From Archangium_A sp035910535 (GTDB lineage Bacteria > Myxococcota > Myxococcia > Myxococcales > Myxococcaceae): 64,000 nucleotides of DNA. The notes below the pieces were generated by a model. The model worked only from the letters and a program-made list of their open reading frames with translations, did not search any database and was not told where the DNA came from. Positions 24,586 through 32,109 of this stretch are shown piece after piece. The position numbers and the translations under genes were made by a program. The stretch's first letter is position 1; each line of letters starts with the position of its first letter. The stretch lies in NCBI GenBank assembly GCA_035910535.1, contig JAMHXF010000061.1:107761-171760 (forward strand), given 5' to 3'.

Positions 24586-25701
24586 TCACAGCATCGCGAG
24601 ATCGTCGCGGTGTACGGCTTCGTCGAGGCCGCGGTAGCCGAGCGTCGCTTCGATGAGCGAGCTGCGTTTGCCCGCGAGCTTGCGCAGCTCGTCAGCGCCG
24701 TAGGCCACGAGGCCGCGCGCGAAGACGTCGCCGGTTTCGTCGGCGAGATCCACCGGGTCGCCGTGCGAGAAGTTGCCCTTCACGTCGCGAATGCCCGACG
24801 GCAGCAGGCTCTTCTTCTTTTCAGTGAGCGCCGTGCGCGCGCCGGCGTCGACGGTGATGGTGCCCTTCGCCTTGAGCGCGTGCGCGATCCACGTGGTGCG
24901 CGCGTCGCGGCGGCCCGTCTGCTTCACGAAGAGCGTGCCGACCTCTTCGCCGTCGAACACGCGCGTCAACGTACCGGGCTTCTGCCCAGCGGCGATGACG
25001 CAGGCCACCCCGAGCTCGGTGACTCGTTGGGCCGCGCGGAGCTTGGTGGCCATGCCGCCGGTGCCGACGCTCGAGCCGCTGCCGCCTGCAGACGCGAGCA
25101 TGGCGCGGGTGACGGTCTCGACGGTGCTGATGAGCTTCGCGTCGCGGTTGCTGCGCGGGTCGGCGTCGTAGAGCCCGTCGACGTCGCTCAAGATGACGAG
25201 CGCGTCGGCGTTCACCAGCCCTGCGACGAGCCCCGCGAGCGTGTCGTTGTCGCCGAACTTGATCTCATCGACCGAGACGGTGTCGTTCTCGTTGATCACC
25301 GGCACCACGCGATCGCTGATCAACCGCTCCAGCGCATGCCGCGCGTTCAGGTAGCGGCGACGGTCTTGAACGTCGGAGTGCGTGAGCAACACCTGCGCGA
25401 CCAGCTTCGGCTCGAGCGCCTCTTCCCACGCGCGCATGAGGCGGCTCTGGCCGACGGCCGCGCACGCCTGCTTGCCGGGAATGTCGGTGGGCTTGGCGGC
25501 CAGCTTCAGGCGCTCGACGCCCAGCGCGATGGCGCCTGACGAGACGATGATGAGCTCGCGCTCGTTGGCGATGGCGAGCAGCTCGGCGGCGAGGCGCTCG
25601 AAGTGCGGGCGGTGAAAGCGGCCGGTGGTGTTGGTGAGCGCGTTGGTGCCGATTTTGACGACGACGCGACGCGCCTGGCTCAGTTGCTTCCGGAGGGACA
25701 C
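24586..25701 (-). CDS. proB: glutamate 5-kinase
   Basis: A 371-residue ProB, catalysing the first step of proline synthesis: ATP-dependent phosphorylation of glutamate. The amino-acid kinase domain begins VVVKIGTNALTN, with IVSSGAIALG, the substrate motif VVPVINENDTV and FGDNDTLAGLVA, and the later TGGMATKLRAA. The C-terminal part (from about residue 285) is a PUA domain, as in the longer bacterial ProB proteins. The length matches the family. proA is not next to it. The small gap downstream (24492-24585) holds no gene. Confidence 0.96.
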   Translation of the reverse strand: MSLRKQLSQARRVVVKIGTNALTNTTGRFHRPHFERLAAELLAIANERELIIVSSGAIALGVERLKLAAKPTDIPGKQACAAVGQSRLMRAWEEALEPKLVAQVLLTHSDVQDRRRYLNARHALERLISDRVVPVINENDTVSVDEIKFGDNDTLAGLVAGLVNADALVILSDVDGLYDADPRSNRDAKLISTVETVTRAMLASAGGSGSSVGTGGMATKLRAAQRVTELGVACVIAAGQKPGTLTRVFDGEEVGTLFVKQTGRRDARTTWIAHALKAKGTITVDAGARTALTEKKKSLLPSGIRDVKGNFSHGDPVDLADETGDVFARGLVAYGADELRKLAGKRSSLIEATLGYRGLDEAVHRDDLAML

Positions 25702-25708
25702 GCGCGCG

Positions 25709-26269
25709 TTATGCCACGTCGGTGTCTTCGTAGAGCGCGTCGAGCGAAAGGCTGAAGTCGAGGCTCTCGAGCCGCAGCGCGTCTGTCTTCTCCAGCGTCG
25801 TGTGCGACCAACCGACGTCGCTTCGCCGGTAGATTTCGACGAAGCGCCGCTCTTGCGAAATCAGCACGTACTCCTTGAGCGCACTGAGCTTTCGATACGC
25901 CGTGAGTTTGTCGGTGTGATCGGTGTGGCTCGTGCTCTCAGAAAGCACTTCGATGACGACCTGCGCGTCGGTGGCGTAGTTCGCGTTGCCCTGCGGTCGC
26001 GCGTCTCCGCACGCGATGAACACGTCCGGGTAGAAGAACGCGGAGGCCCTTTCGACACGAAGTTTCATGTCGGAAATGAAGACGTCGCACGGCTTCCCGC
26101 GGAGAACCGCAGAGAGCGCAATGTAGAGGTTGCCCGCGATCTTGTTGTGATGCCGGCTTGCACCGACCATCGCGTAGACGTGACCCGCGACGTACTCGTG
26201 GCGTTCTTCCGAGCGCTCTTCGTCGGCGAGGTACTGCTCGACGCTGATCTGCTGCTTCGCCGCAGTCAT
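25709..26269 (-). CDS. Uma2-family (DUF820) PD-(D/E)XK nuclease-like protein
   Basis: A 186-residue member of the Uma2/DUF820 family, common in cyanobacteria and myxobacteria and related to restriction-type nucleases. The pattern is typical: YVAGHVYAMVGASRHHNKIAGN, then FYPDVFIACGDARP (the catalytic Asp region) and AQVVIEVLSESTSHTDHTDKL (the ExxS region), then YRKLSALKEYVLIS. The Asp and Glu-x-Leu positions expected for metal binding are kept. The actual substrate of this family is not established. It lies seven bases from the proB start, so it may be the first gene of that operon. Confidence 0.9.
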   Translation of the reverse strand: MTAAKQQISVEQYLADEERSEERHEYVAGHVYAMVGASRHHNKIAGNLYIALSAVLRGKPCDVFISDMKLRVERASAFFYPDVFIACGDARPQGNANYATDAQVVIEVLSESTSHTDHTDKLTAYRKLSALKEYVLISQERRFVEIYRRSDVGWSHTTLEKTDALRLESLDFSLSLDALYEDTDVA

Positions 26270-26288
26270 GCCGACGACTCTACGCCGC

Positions 26289-27404
26289 TCACAGCCCGAA
26301 GACGATTTCGGCCAGCAGCCTGTACGGTGTCTGCGCGAGCGCGTCGACGATGCTGGGCCCCAGCAACATCACCTCGATGCCTGCCAACCCAATCCACGGG
26401 CCGAACGGAATGTTGTTCGCGCCCGGTTCCCAGTCAGGAACCTCACCTGTCGTTTCGTCAGGCGGCGGTGAGTCGGGAATGTCCTGGAGGAACACCGTGT
26501 ACGGAACCAACAACACCCGCTGCCACCACGCATACCCGGGCTTGATGAATTCAGGCGTGAACGGCTCGCGTGACGGCGCCTCTTCGACTGCTGCTGCCTC
26601 TTCTTCCGGTTTCTCTTGCGGCGCGTCGACAGGCTTCGGCCCTGCGCGCCCGGTGACTCGCATGCGAATCAGCCCGACGACCGCTCCCTGAAGCGACGAG
26701 AGCAACACGACGCCGAGCAGCGCCCGCCAGCCGACCTGCGCGCCAATCATCGCGAGCAGGTACTTGTCGCCGGCTCCGAGCGCCTCCCGACCTGTCGCGA
26801 GCCAGCCGACGACCTCCATGACGCGGAACGCGATGAAGGCCACGCCCGCTCCGAGGACCGCTGCGATGAACGCATCGTGACCTCGTGGCAGCGCGAGCAG
26901 CAGGCCGCCCGCGATTCCCGGCAGCGTGAGCTCGAAGGGGAGAATCCAGTGCTCGGCGTCGATGAAGATGAGCGGAATGAGAAACGTGAGAAACGTGAGC
27001 GCCGAGACGAGCTGCCAGTCGTACGGGTAGCGCGTCATCATCGCGACGAACAACGTGCCGGTGAGCAGCTCGACCAGAATGTAGCGGGGCGAAATCGGCT
27101 GCTTGCAGCTGCTGCACTTGCCGCGCAGCGCGAGCCACGAGAGCACCGGTATGTTTTCGAACCATCGAATCTGGTGGCCGCACTTCGGGCAGTGCGAGTT
27201 GGGCGGCGTGTAGAGCCGACGGTACGCACGCCCTGAGAAGCTGAACGCCGCGCGCACGTGGTTCCAGAAACCGCTCACTTCGGGCTCTTCGAAGTCGTCG
27301 TCGTCGTGCGGCAAGCGGCCGATGACCACGTTCAAGAAGCTGCCGATGCACAGCCCGAGTACGGCGATCCAGATGGTGATCAAAACGTGCAGCAAGGTGC
27401 GCAA
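26289..27404 (-). CDS. pilD: type IV prepilin peptidase/N-methyltransferase (A24 family), probably with a TTG start
   Basis: An inner-membrane aspartic peptidase that cleaves and N-methylates type IV prepilins. The N-terminus has GSFLNVVIGRLP, then the four-cysteine zinc site CPKCGHQ ... GKCSSCKQPISPRY, the first catalytic Asp in IFIDAEHWILP and the second in GAGDKYLLAMIGAQVGW. No ATG exists upstream of the first span, so TTG 27404 is proposed; other non-ATG starts are possible. It is unusual in having a 35-residue insert between the first span and the zinc site, and an acidic cytoplasmic linker of about 90 residues late in the protein (EEEAAAVEEAPS). The pilin genes themselves are not in this window. 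Confidence 0.88.
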   Translation of the reverse strand: MRTLLHVLITIWIAVLGLCIGSFLNVVIGRLPHDDDDFEEPEVSGFWNHVRAAFSFSGRAYRRLYTPPNSHCPKCGHQIRWFENIPVLSWLALRGKCSSCKQPISPRYILVELLTGTLFVAMMTRYPYDWQLVSALTFLTFLIPLIFIDAEHWILPFELTLPGIAGGLLLALPRGHDAFIAAVLGAGVAFIAFRVMEVVGWLATGREALGAGDKYLLAMIGAQVGWRALLGVVLLSSLQGAVVGLIRMRVTGRAGPKPVDAPQEKPEEEAAAVEEAPSREPFTPEFIKPGYAWWQRVLLVPYTVFLQDIPDSPPPDETTGEVPDWEPGANNIPFGPWIGLAGIEVMLLGPSIVDALAQTPYRLLAEIVFGL

Positions 27405-27447
27405 CGGTACTTGAAACGCCGCGCGAGACGCACGAAGGAAGCAGCCT

Positions 27448-29136
27448 GTGAGTGAACCTGTCGGAAATCTGCTCGGCCTCAAGCAGAGCGAGCTCAAGCA
27501 CCTCAAGAACACGCTGCGCCGCCGCGTGATGCCCGAAGAAATCGTCAGCCCGGAGCTGGCGCGGCACCTCACGGAGTTCTCGCGCGAGACGAACCGTCAG
27601 GTCGGCGTGCTGCTCAACCGCAAGGGCGAGGTCGAGAACGTCATCGTCGGCAACGCGCACCAGCTCGAGCTGCCCGACATCGGGCGCGCGCGTGCGGGGC
27701 AGGTTCGTTTGCGCGGTCTGCGGCTGGTGCACACGCACTTGAAGAGCGAGCCGCTCACGCGCGACGACTTGACCGACCTCGCGTTGCTGCGCCTCGACAT
27801 GGTGGCGGCCATCGGCGTGAAAGATGACGGGCTGCCGGGCGTGCTGCACTACGCGCACCTGCTGCCCGAGAACGCGAACGGCGACCTGTGGCGCACCGAG
27901 ACCGCCGCCGACGTGTACGACGAGTCCATCGACTTCATGGCCATCGTCGAGGCGCTCGAAGACGAGCTCGCGGCGACCACGCAGGTGCGCAAGGTCGGCA
28001 GCGCAGAGCGCGCGGTGCTGGTGGCCGTGTGCCTCGATGGAGACCGGCAGGGGTCTGAATCGTCACTGGCTGAATTGAAAGAGCTCGCGCGCACCGCCGG
28101 CGTACAGGTGGTCGACGAGCTGCTGCAGATGCGACGTCAGGCCGACCCGAAGTACCTCATCGGTCACGGCAAGCTCGACGAGCTGAACCTGCGCGGCATG
28201 CAGAAGCTGGCCGAGGTGCTGGTGTTCGACCAGAACCTCACGCCGTCGCAGGCGCGCCACATCGGCGAGGCGACGAGCATGAAGGTGCTCGACCGCACGC
28301 AGCTCATCCTCGACATCTTCGCGCAGCGGGCCCAGTCGGGCGACGGCAAGCTCCAGGTCGAGCTGGCGCAGCTCAAGTACCTGCTGCCGCGGCTGGTGCA
28401 GTCTGACGCGTCGCTCTCACGCCTGTCGGGTGGTGGCGGCGTCGGCGGGCGCGGCCCTGGCGAGACGAAGCTCGAAATCGACCGCCGCCGCGCGCGTGAC
28501 CGCATCACGTTTCTCGAGCGGAAAATCGACCAGCTCTCGGGTGACCGGAAGACGCGCCGCCGGCAGCGCTCACGTAAGGAGCTGCCCGTCATCTCCATCG
28601 TCGGGTACACGAACGCCGGCAAGTCGACGTTGCTCAACGCGCTCACGAAGTCTGAGGTGCTGGCGGAAGACAAGTTGTTCGCTACACTCGACCCCACGTC
28701 GCGGCGGCTGCGATTTCCGCGCGAGCACGAGGTCATCATCACCGACACCGTGGGCTTCATTCGCGACCTGCCGAAGGACCTCGTCGCCGCGTTCCGCGCC
28801 ACGTTGGAAGAGCTCGAAGACGCGTCGCTGTTGCTCCACGTGGTCGACGCGTCAGACCCCGCGCGCGACGCGCAGATCGCCGCCGTCGAGCACATTCTCG
28901 AGTCGCTCGACCTGATGAACGCGCCGCGCGTGCTGGTGTGGAACAAGACCGACCGCATGCCGAAGGGCGTGGTGAACGTGTTGATTCGGCAGCGCGGCGG
29001 CGTGGCGGTCAGCGCGCTCAAGCGCGAAGGCTTCGACGAGCTGCTGCACCTCGCAGAAGACACGTTGTTCTCTGAAGGCGCCGACGCCGACGCGGCGGCC
29101 CTCGCGCGCGTCACCGCCGAGGTCGATTCACCGTGA
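27448..29136 (+). CDS. hflX: ribosome-associated GTPase HflX
   Basis: A 562-residue HflX, which binds the 50S subunit and splits or rescues stalled ribosomes. The HflX-specific segments GGGVGGRGPGETKLEIDRR and the RxxR-rich linker are present. The G domain shows GYTNAGKST (G1), DTVGF (G3), NKTD (G4) and SALKR (G5). About 150 N-terminal residues precede the usual start of the family, as in some deltaproteobacterial relatives. The start is GTG 27448 with GAAGGAAG eight bases upstream. It is divergent from the prepilin peptidase gene; no hfq is nearby. Confidence 0.95.
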   Translation: MSEPVGNLLGLKQSELKHLKNTLRRRVMPEEIVSPELARHLTEFSRETNRQVGVLLNRKGEVENVIVGNAHQLELPDIGRARAGQVRLRGLRLVHTHLKSEPLTRDDLTDLALLRLDMVAAIGVKDDGLPGVLHYAHLLPENANGDLWRTETAADVYDESIDFMAIVEALEDELAATTQVRKVGSAERAVLVAVCLDGDRQGSESSLAELKELARTAGVQVVDELLQMRRQADPKYLIGHGKLDELNLRGMQKLAEVLVFDQNLTPSQARHIGEATSMKVLDRTQLILDIFAQRAQSGDGKLQVELAQLKYLLPRLVQSDASLSRLSGGGGVGGRGPGETKLEIDRRRARDRITFLERKIDQLSGDRKTRRRQRSRKELPVISIVGYTNAGKSTLLNALTKSEVLAEDKLFATLDPTSRRLRFPREHEVIITDTVGFIRDLPKDLVAAFRATLEELEDASLLLHVVDASDPARDAQIAAVEHILESLDLMNAPRVLVWNKTDRMPKGVVNVLIRQRGGVAVSALKREGFDELLHLAEDTLFSEGADADAAALARVTAEVDSP

Positions 29137-29165
29137 TGTCCCACGAAAGTCGGCTCGCGTGTCGA

Positions 29166-30230
29166 ATGGCCATGCGCACCGTTTTTCTCGTTCTCGTCTT
29201 CGTCGGTTGTTCAGCCACGCCATCTGGCCCTGACGGCGGTTCCGACTGTCACGGCGCTCCGAGTGGCGCGACGTGCCGCTCCGTGGCGGCCTTCACGCAG
29301 TGCGGCGCCTCGTTTGAGGCCACGCTCGCCGCGCGCACGCTCGACTGCGACGCGAGCCCCGGCGTCGATGGCTATGTGGGCGTCGGCGCGTGTGAAGGGT
29401 TGCGCTCCATCGCGTGGAACACGTCGACGACGGGCGAGACGGCCGAGTGTTTCTACGCGAACGACGGCGGCGCGCTGGTGGGCGCGTTGCAGTTCACCGA
29501 CCGCGGCGTGGTGTTGGCGGGCGGGCAGGTGGCGTCGTGTACCCGCGAGGCGCCTCCGAGCTGTCAGGGCCCGACGTGCACCGGCGATGCGGGCGGCCCG
29601 GTGACGTGCAACGAGCTCTCGACGTTCACCCGTTGTGGCGCCTCGTGGGACGAGACGCTCGCGGCGCGCACGCTCGACTGTGCTGCGGCCCCGGGCCTCG
29701 ATGGCTACGTCGCCGTCGGCGCGTGTGACGGGTTGCGCGCGGTGGCGTGGAACACGTCATTCACTGGCGAGACGGCCGAGTGCTTCTACGCGAACGACGG
29801 CGGCACGTTGGTGGGCGCGCTGCAGTTCACCGACCGCGGCGTGGTGTTGGCTGGCGGGCAGGTGGCGTCGTGCACGCGTGAAGCGCCGTCGAGCTGTCAG
29901 GGCCCGACGTGCATCGGCGCGCCGTCGACGGCGATGTGCGTCGACGGTGCGGGCTTCACGCAGTGCCGCGCGAGCGCTGCGTTGACGTTGAGCGAGCACG
30001 CCGCCGACTGCGACGCGGGCGCGGGAATCGTCGGCTACGTCGCGCAGGGCGACTGCGGCGAGCTCGAGTCCGTCACGTGGACGTACGGCTTCCCCGGCGA
30101 CACGATGGAGTGCTTCTACGAGCGCGACGGTGGCGTCTTCACCGGCGGCCTCAACTTCACCGACCGCGGCGTGTTGGCGTCGGGCCGCGTCGCGAGCTGC
30201 ACCTACCAGCCGACCGCGAGCTGCCGCTGA
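29166..30230 (+). CDS. lipoprotein made of three cysteine-rich tandem repeats
   Basis: A 354-residue lipoprotein (lipobox VFVGC) whose mature part is three repeats of about 111 residues. Each contains FTQCGAS, TLAARTLDC, a GYVxVGAC segment, TGETAECFYANDGG, LQFTDRGVVLAGG and VASCTREAP. Repeats 1 and 2 are nearly identical even in DNA sequence over about 145 bases (period 333), while repeat 3 is diverged. ATG 29166 begins the signal peptide; the ATG at 29133 overlaps hflX. The family is unknown. Each repeat has six conserved cysteines, suggesting a disulfide-stabilised extracellular module. Confidence 0.78.
   Translation: MAMRTVFLVLVFVGCSATPSGPDGGSDCHGAPSGATCRSVAAFTQCGASFEATLAARTLDCDASPGVDGYVGVGACEGLRSIAWNTSTTGETAECFYANDGGALVGALQFTDRGVVLAGGQVASCTREAPPSCQGPTCTGDAGGPVTCNELSTFTRCGASWDETLAARTLDCAAAPGLDGYVAVGACDGLRAVAWNTSFTGETAECFYANDGGTLVGALQFTDRGVVLAGGQVASCTREAPSSCQGPTCIGAPSTAMCVDGAGFTQCRASAALTLSEHAADCDAGAGIVGYVAQGDCGELESVTWTYGFPGDTMECFYERDGGVFTGGLNFTDRGVLASGRVASCTYQPTASCR
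29436..29913 (+). repeat. direct DNA repeat, period 333 bp, inside the three-repeat lipoprotein gene
   Basis: Bases from 29436 and from 29769 (offset exactly 333, or 111 codons) start with GAGACGGCCGAG and stay nearly identical for about 145 bases, through to GGCCCGACGTGCA. Most differences are silent third-base changes. This reads as a recent internal duplication that keeps the reading frame. Confidence 0.85.
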
Positions 30231-30292
30231 CCCGGGGAAACTCGTCGCTCCGATGACGACTCCATGACGAGTTGGTGGCACGGTGCGCGCCC

Positions 30293-31069
30293 ATGCGCCG
30301 CGCTGTGTTGGGCCTCTACACGTACTTCGAGTTCTTCCTGGTCGCGGTGCTCTTCGTGCTGCCGATGGCGTTCGCAGCGCTGCTTCACGGCAAGAAAGAC
30401 CCGGGCATGCGCCTGCGCGGCCGCTGGATGCGGAGGTTCGGCCGCACCACGAGCGCGCTCTCGCCCATCTGGAACTTTCGTGTCGAAGGCCAGAAGCCGG
30501 CCGGCATCGACTCGGAGTCTTTCGTCGTCGTCGCCAACCACCAGTCGACGGCTGACCCGTTCTTGTTGTCGTGGCTGCCGTGGGACATGCGGTGGATTTC
30601 CAAGGAGTCGCTCTTCAAGCTGCCGTTGCTGGGCTGGCTCATGCGCTCGGGCGGCGACATCGCGCTCAAGCGTGGTGAGCGCTCTTCAGTCGAGGCGATG
30701 TTCGCGGAGTGTCGCAAGACGCTCGCCGCGGGCGTCAGCGTGATGATTTTCCCCGAGGGCACGCGCTCTCCCGACGGCAACCTGCAGCCCTTCAAAGACG
30801 GCGCGTTTCAGCTCGCCATCGAAACGCAGAAGCCGCTGGTGCCGCTCGCCGTCTACGGGACGCGCGCGTGTCGACCCAAGGGCAGCTTGTGGTTCGGCCA
30901 GGCGCGCGCGGTGGTGAAGGTGCTCGACGTGGTGCCGACGCAGGGGCTCACGCTGGCCGACCTGCCGAAGCTCAAGGAAGACGTGCGTGAGCGCATCGGC
31001 GCGGCGGTCAGAGAGCTCGAGCTCGCCGCGACCGGCGCGGTCACGACGACCATCGTCGCGGCTGCCTAA
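30293..31069 (+). CDS. plsC: 1-acyl-sn-glycerol-3-phosphate acyltransferase (PlsC-like)
   Basis: A 258-residue inner-membrane acyltransferase making phosphatidic acid from lysophosphatidate. The N-terminal hydrophobic anchor covers residues 6-30. The catalytic motif is NHQSTADP (HX4D) near residue 82, the glycerol-phosphate site is the motif FPEGTRSPDG, and a VPLAVYGT-like motif IV follows. The size is normal. The start at ATG 30293 is preferred over an upstream in-frame TTG. Genomes often carry several paralogues, so this may not be the only PlsC. The stop overlaps the convergent kinase gene by four bases. Confidence 0.9.
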   Translation: MRRAVLGLYTYFEFFLVAVLFVLPMAFAALLHGKKDPGMRLRGRWMRRFGRTTSALSPIWNFRVEGQKPAGIDSESFVVVANHQSTADPFLLSWLPWDMRWISKESLFKLPLLGWLMRSGGDIALKRGERSSVEAMFAECRKTLAAGVSVMIFPEGTRSPDGNLQPFKDGAFQLAIETQKPLVPLAVYGTRACRPKGSLWFGQARAVVKVLDVVPTQGLTLADLPKLKEDVRERIGAAVRELELAATGAVTTTIVAAA

Positions 31070-32013
31070 GCGACGATTTCGAGCACGCCTTCGAGCCACT
31101 CCCGCATCTCGACGCGCGTCGCCAGCACGCCCTGGTCGAGCGCGTAGCCGTAGAGCGGCCCCGCGAATTCACCAGCCGTGCGGAAGCGGCTCTTCAAGTC
31201 GGGCGAGAGCGCGCGGTTGAGAATGCCCGTCAGCGTCTTGCCCACGTAGTCGGGAATCGAGAGCTTCGGCGCGCGGATGGACGCCATGATCTGCTGCTCG
31301 CTGGCGCCGTCTCTTTGAAACGGGTGGTAGCCCACGACGAGCTCGTGGAGCATCACGCCCACGGCCCAGAGGTCGGAGGCCGGCGAGAGCGCCTCACCGC
31401 GCGTCTGCTCGGGTGACAGGTACGAGAGCTTGCCTGCCGCCATGCCCGGCTGCGGCCCGATGTCGACGTGGCTGCTGCTCGCGACGCCGAAGTCGCCGAG
31501 CTTCACTTCACCGTCGCCCGCGAAGAAGACGTTCGCCGGGTTCACGTCGGAGTGGATGAGGTCGAGCGCCGCGCCGGTCTTCGTCGTCGCGCGGTGGAAA
31601 TACGCGAGGCCCTTGAGCACCTCGAGGCACACGTGCACGCCCATGCCTGCGGGAAACGGGCGCATCGAGCGGCGGTGCGCGGCCATGACCTCCGACAGGT
31701 CACCGCCGATGAGGAACTCCATGGCGATGTACGGGCGCCCGAAGGCGATGCCGTGCTCCAGCATGCCCACGAGGTTCGGGTGCGAGAGCAACCCCATGAG
31801 GTCGGCTTCGTCGGCGAACTTCTCTTCGGCCGCGCCCGGGCGCATCAGCTTCAGCGCGACCTTGATGACGTCGCCGTTCGCGTCGACGGCCTCCGCGAGG
31901 AACACTTCGGCCTGCCCGCCTTGCCCCAGCCGACTGCGCACGAGGTATTTGCCGAAGCGCCGACTGGGCACTTCGACGGTCTTCATTCCTCCTGACGGCG
32001 TGCGTTGTTCCAT
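31066..32013 (-). CDS. Hanks-type Ser/Thr protein kinase with altered catalytic loop
   Basis: A 315-residue single-domain kinase without a membrane span. The nucleotide loop is GQGGQAEV and the ATP lysine is in VALKLM. The catalytic loop reads HSDVNPANVFF instead of the usual HRDLKxxN: the Asp and Asn are kept, but the RD arginine is Ser and the catalytic-loop Lys is Asn. The metal motif is LGDFGVAS and the APE region is LSPEQ. Replacement of the loop Lys by Ser or Asn occurs in other myxobacterial kinases, so activity is possible. ATG 32013 is chosen; GTG 32028 or ATG 31986 are alternatives. It is divergent from the VWA lipoprotein gene. Confidence 0.87.
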   Translation of the reverse strand: MEQRTPSGGMKTVEVPSRRFGKYLVRSRLGQGGQAEVFLAEAVDANGDVIKVALKLMRPGAAEEKFADEADLMGLLSHPNLVGMLEHGIAFGRPYIAMEFLIGGDLSEVMAAHRRSMRPFPAGMGVHVCLEVLKGLAYFHRATTKTGAALDLIHSDVNPANVFFAGDGEVKLGDFGVASSSHVDIGPQPGMAAGKLSYLSPEQTRGEALSPASDLWAVGVMLHELVVGYHPFQRDGASEQQIMASIRAPKLSIPDYVGKTLTGILNRALSPDLKSRFRTAGEFAGPLYGYALDQGVLATRVEMREWLEGVLEIVA

Positions 32014-32109
32014 CGCGAAAAGAGCCACGAACCTACTTGAAGGCCGCGCTGCACATTCGCGGTATGTGCGGTGTCTCGTCGTCGCTGTCTTTCATTCCAT
32101 TGAGGCTGC

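Noticed and set aside
27405..27572. Long N-terminal extension of the prepilin peptidase
   Set aside because: It would run into the divergent hflX coding region and precedes the first membrane span with no membrane-protein character.
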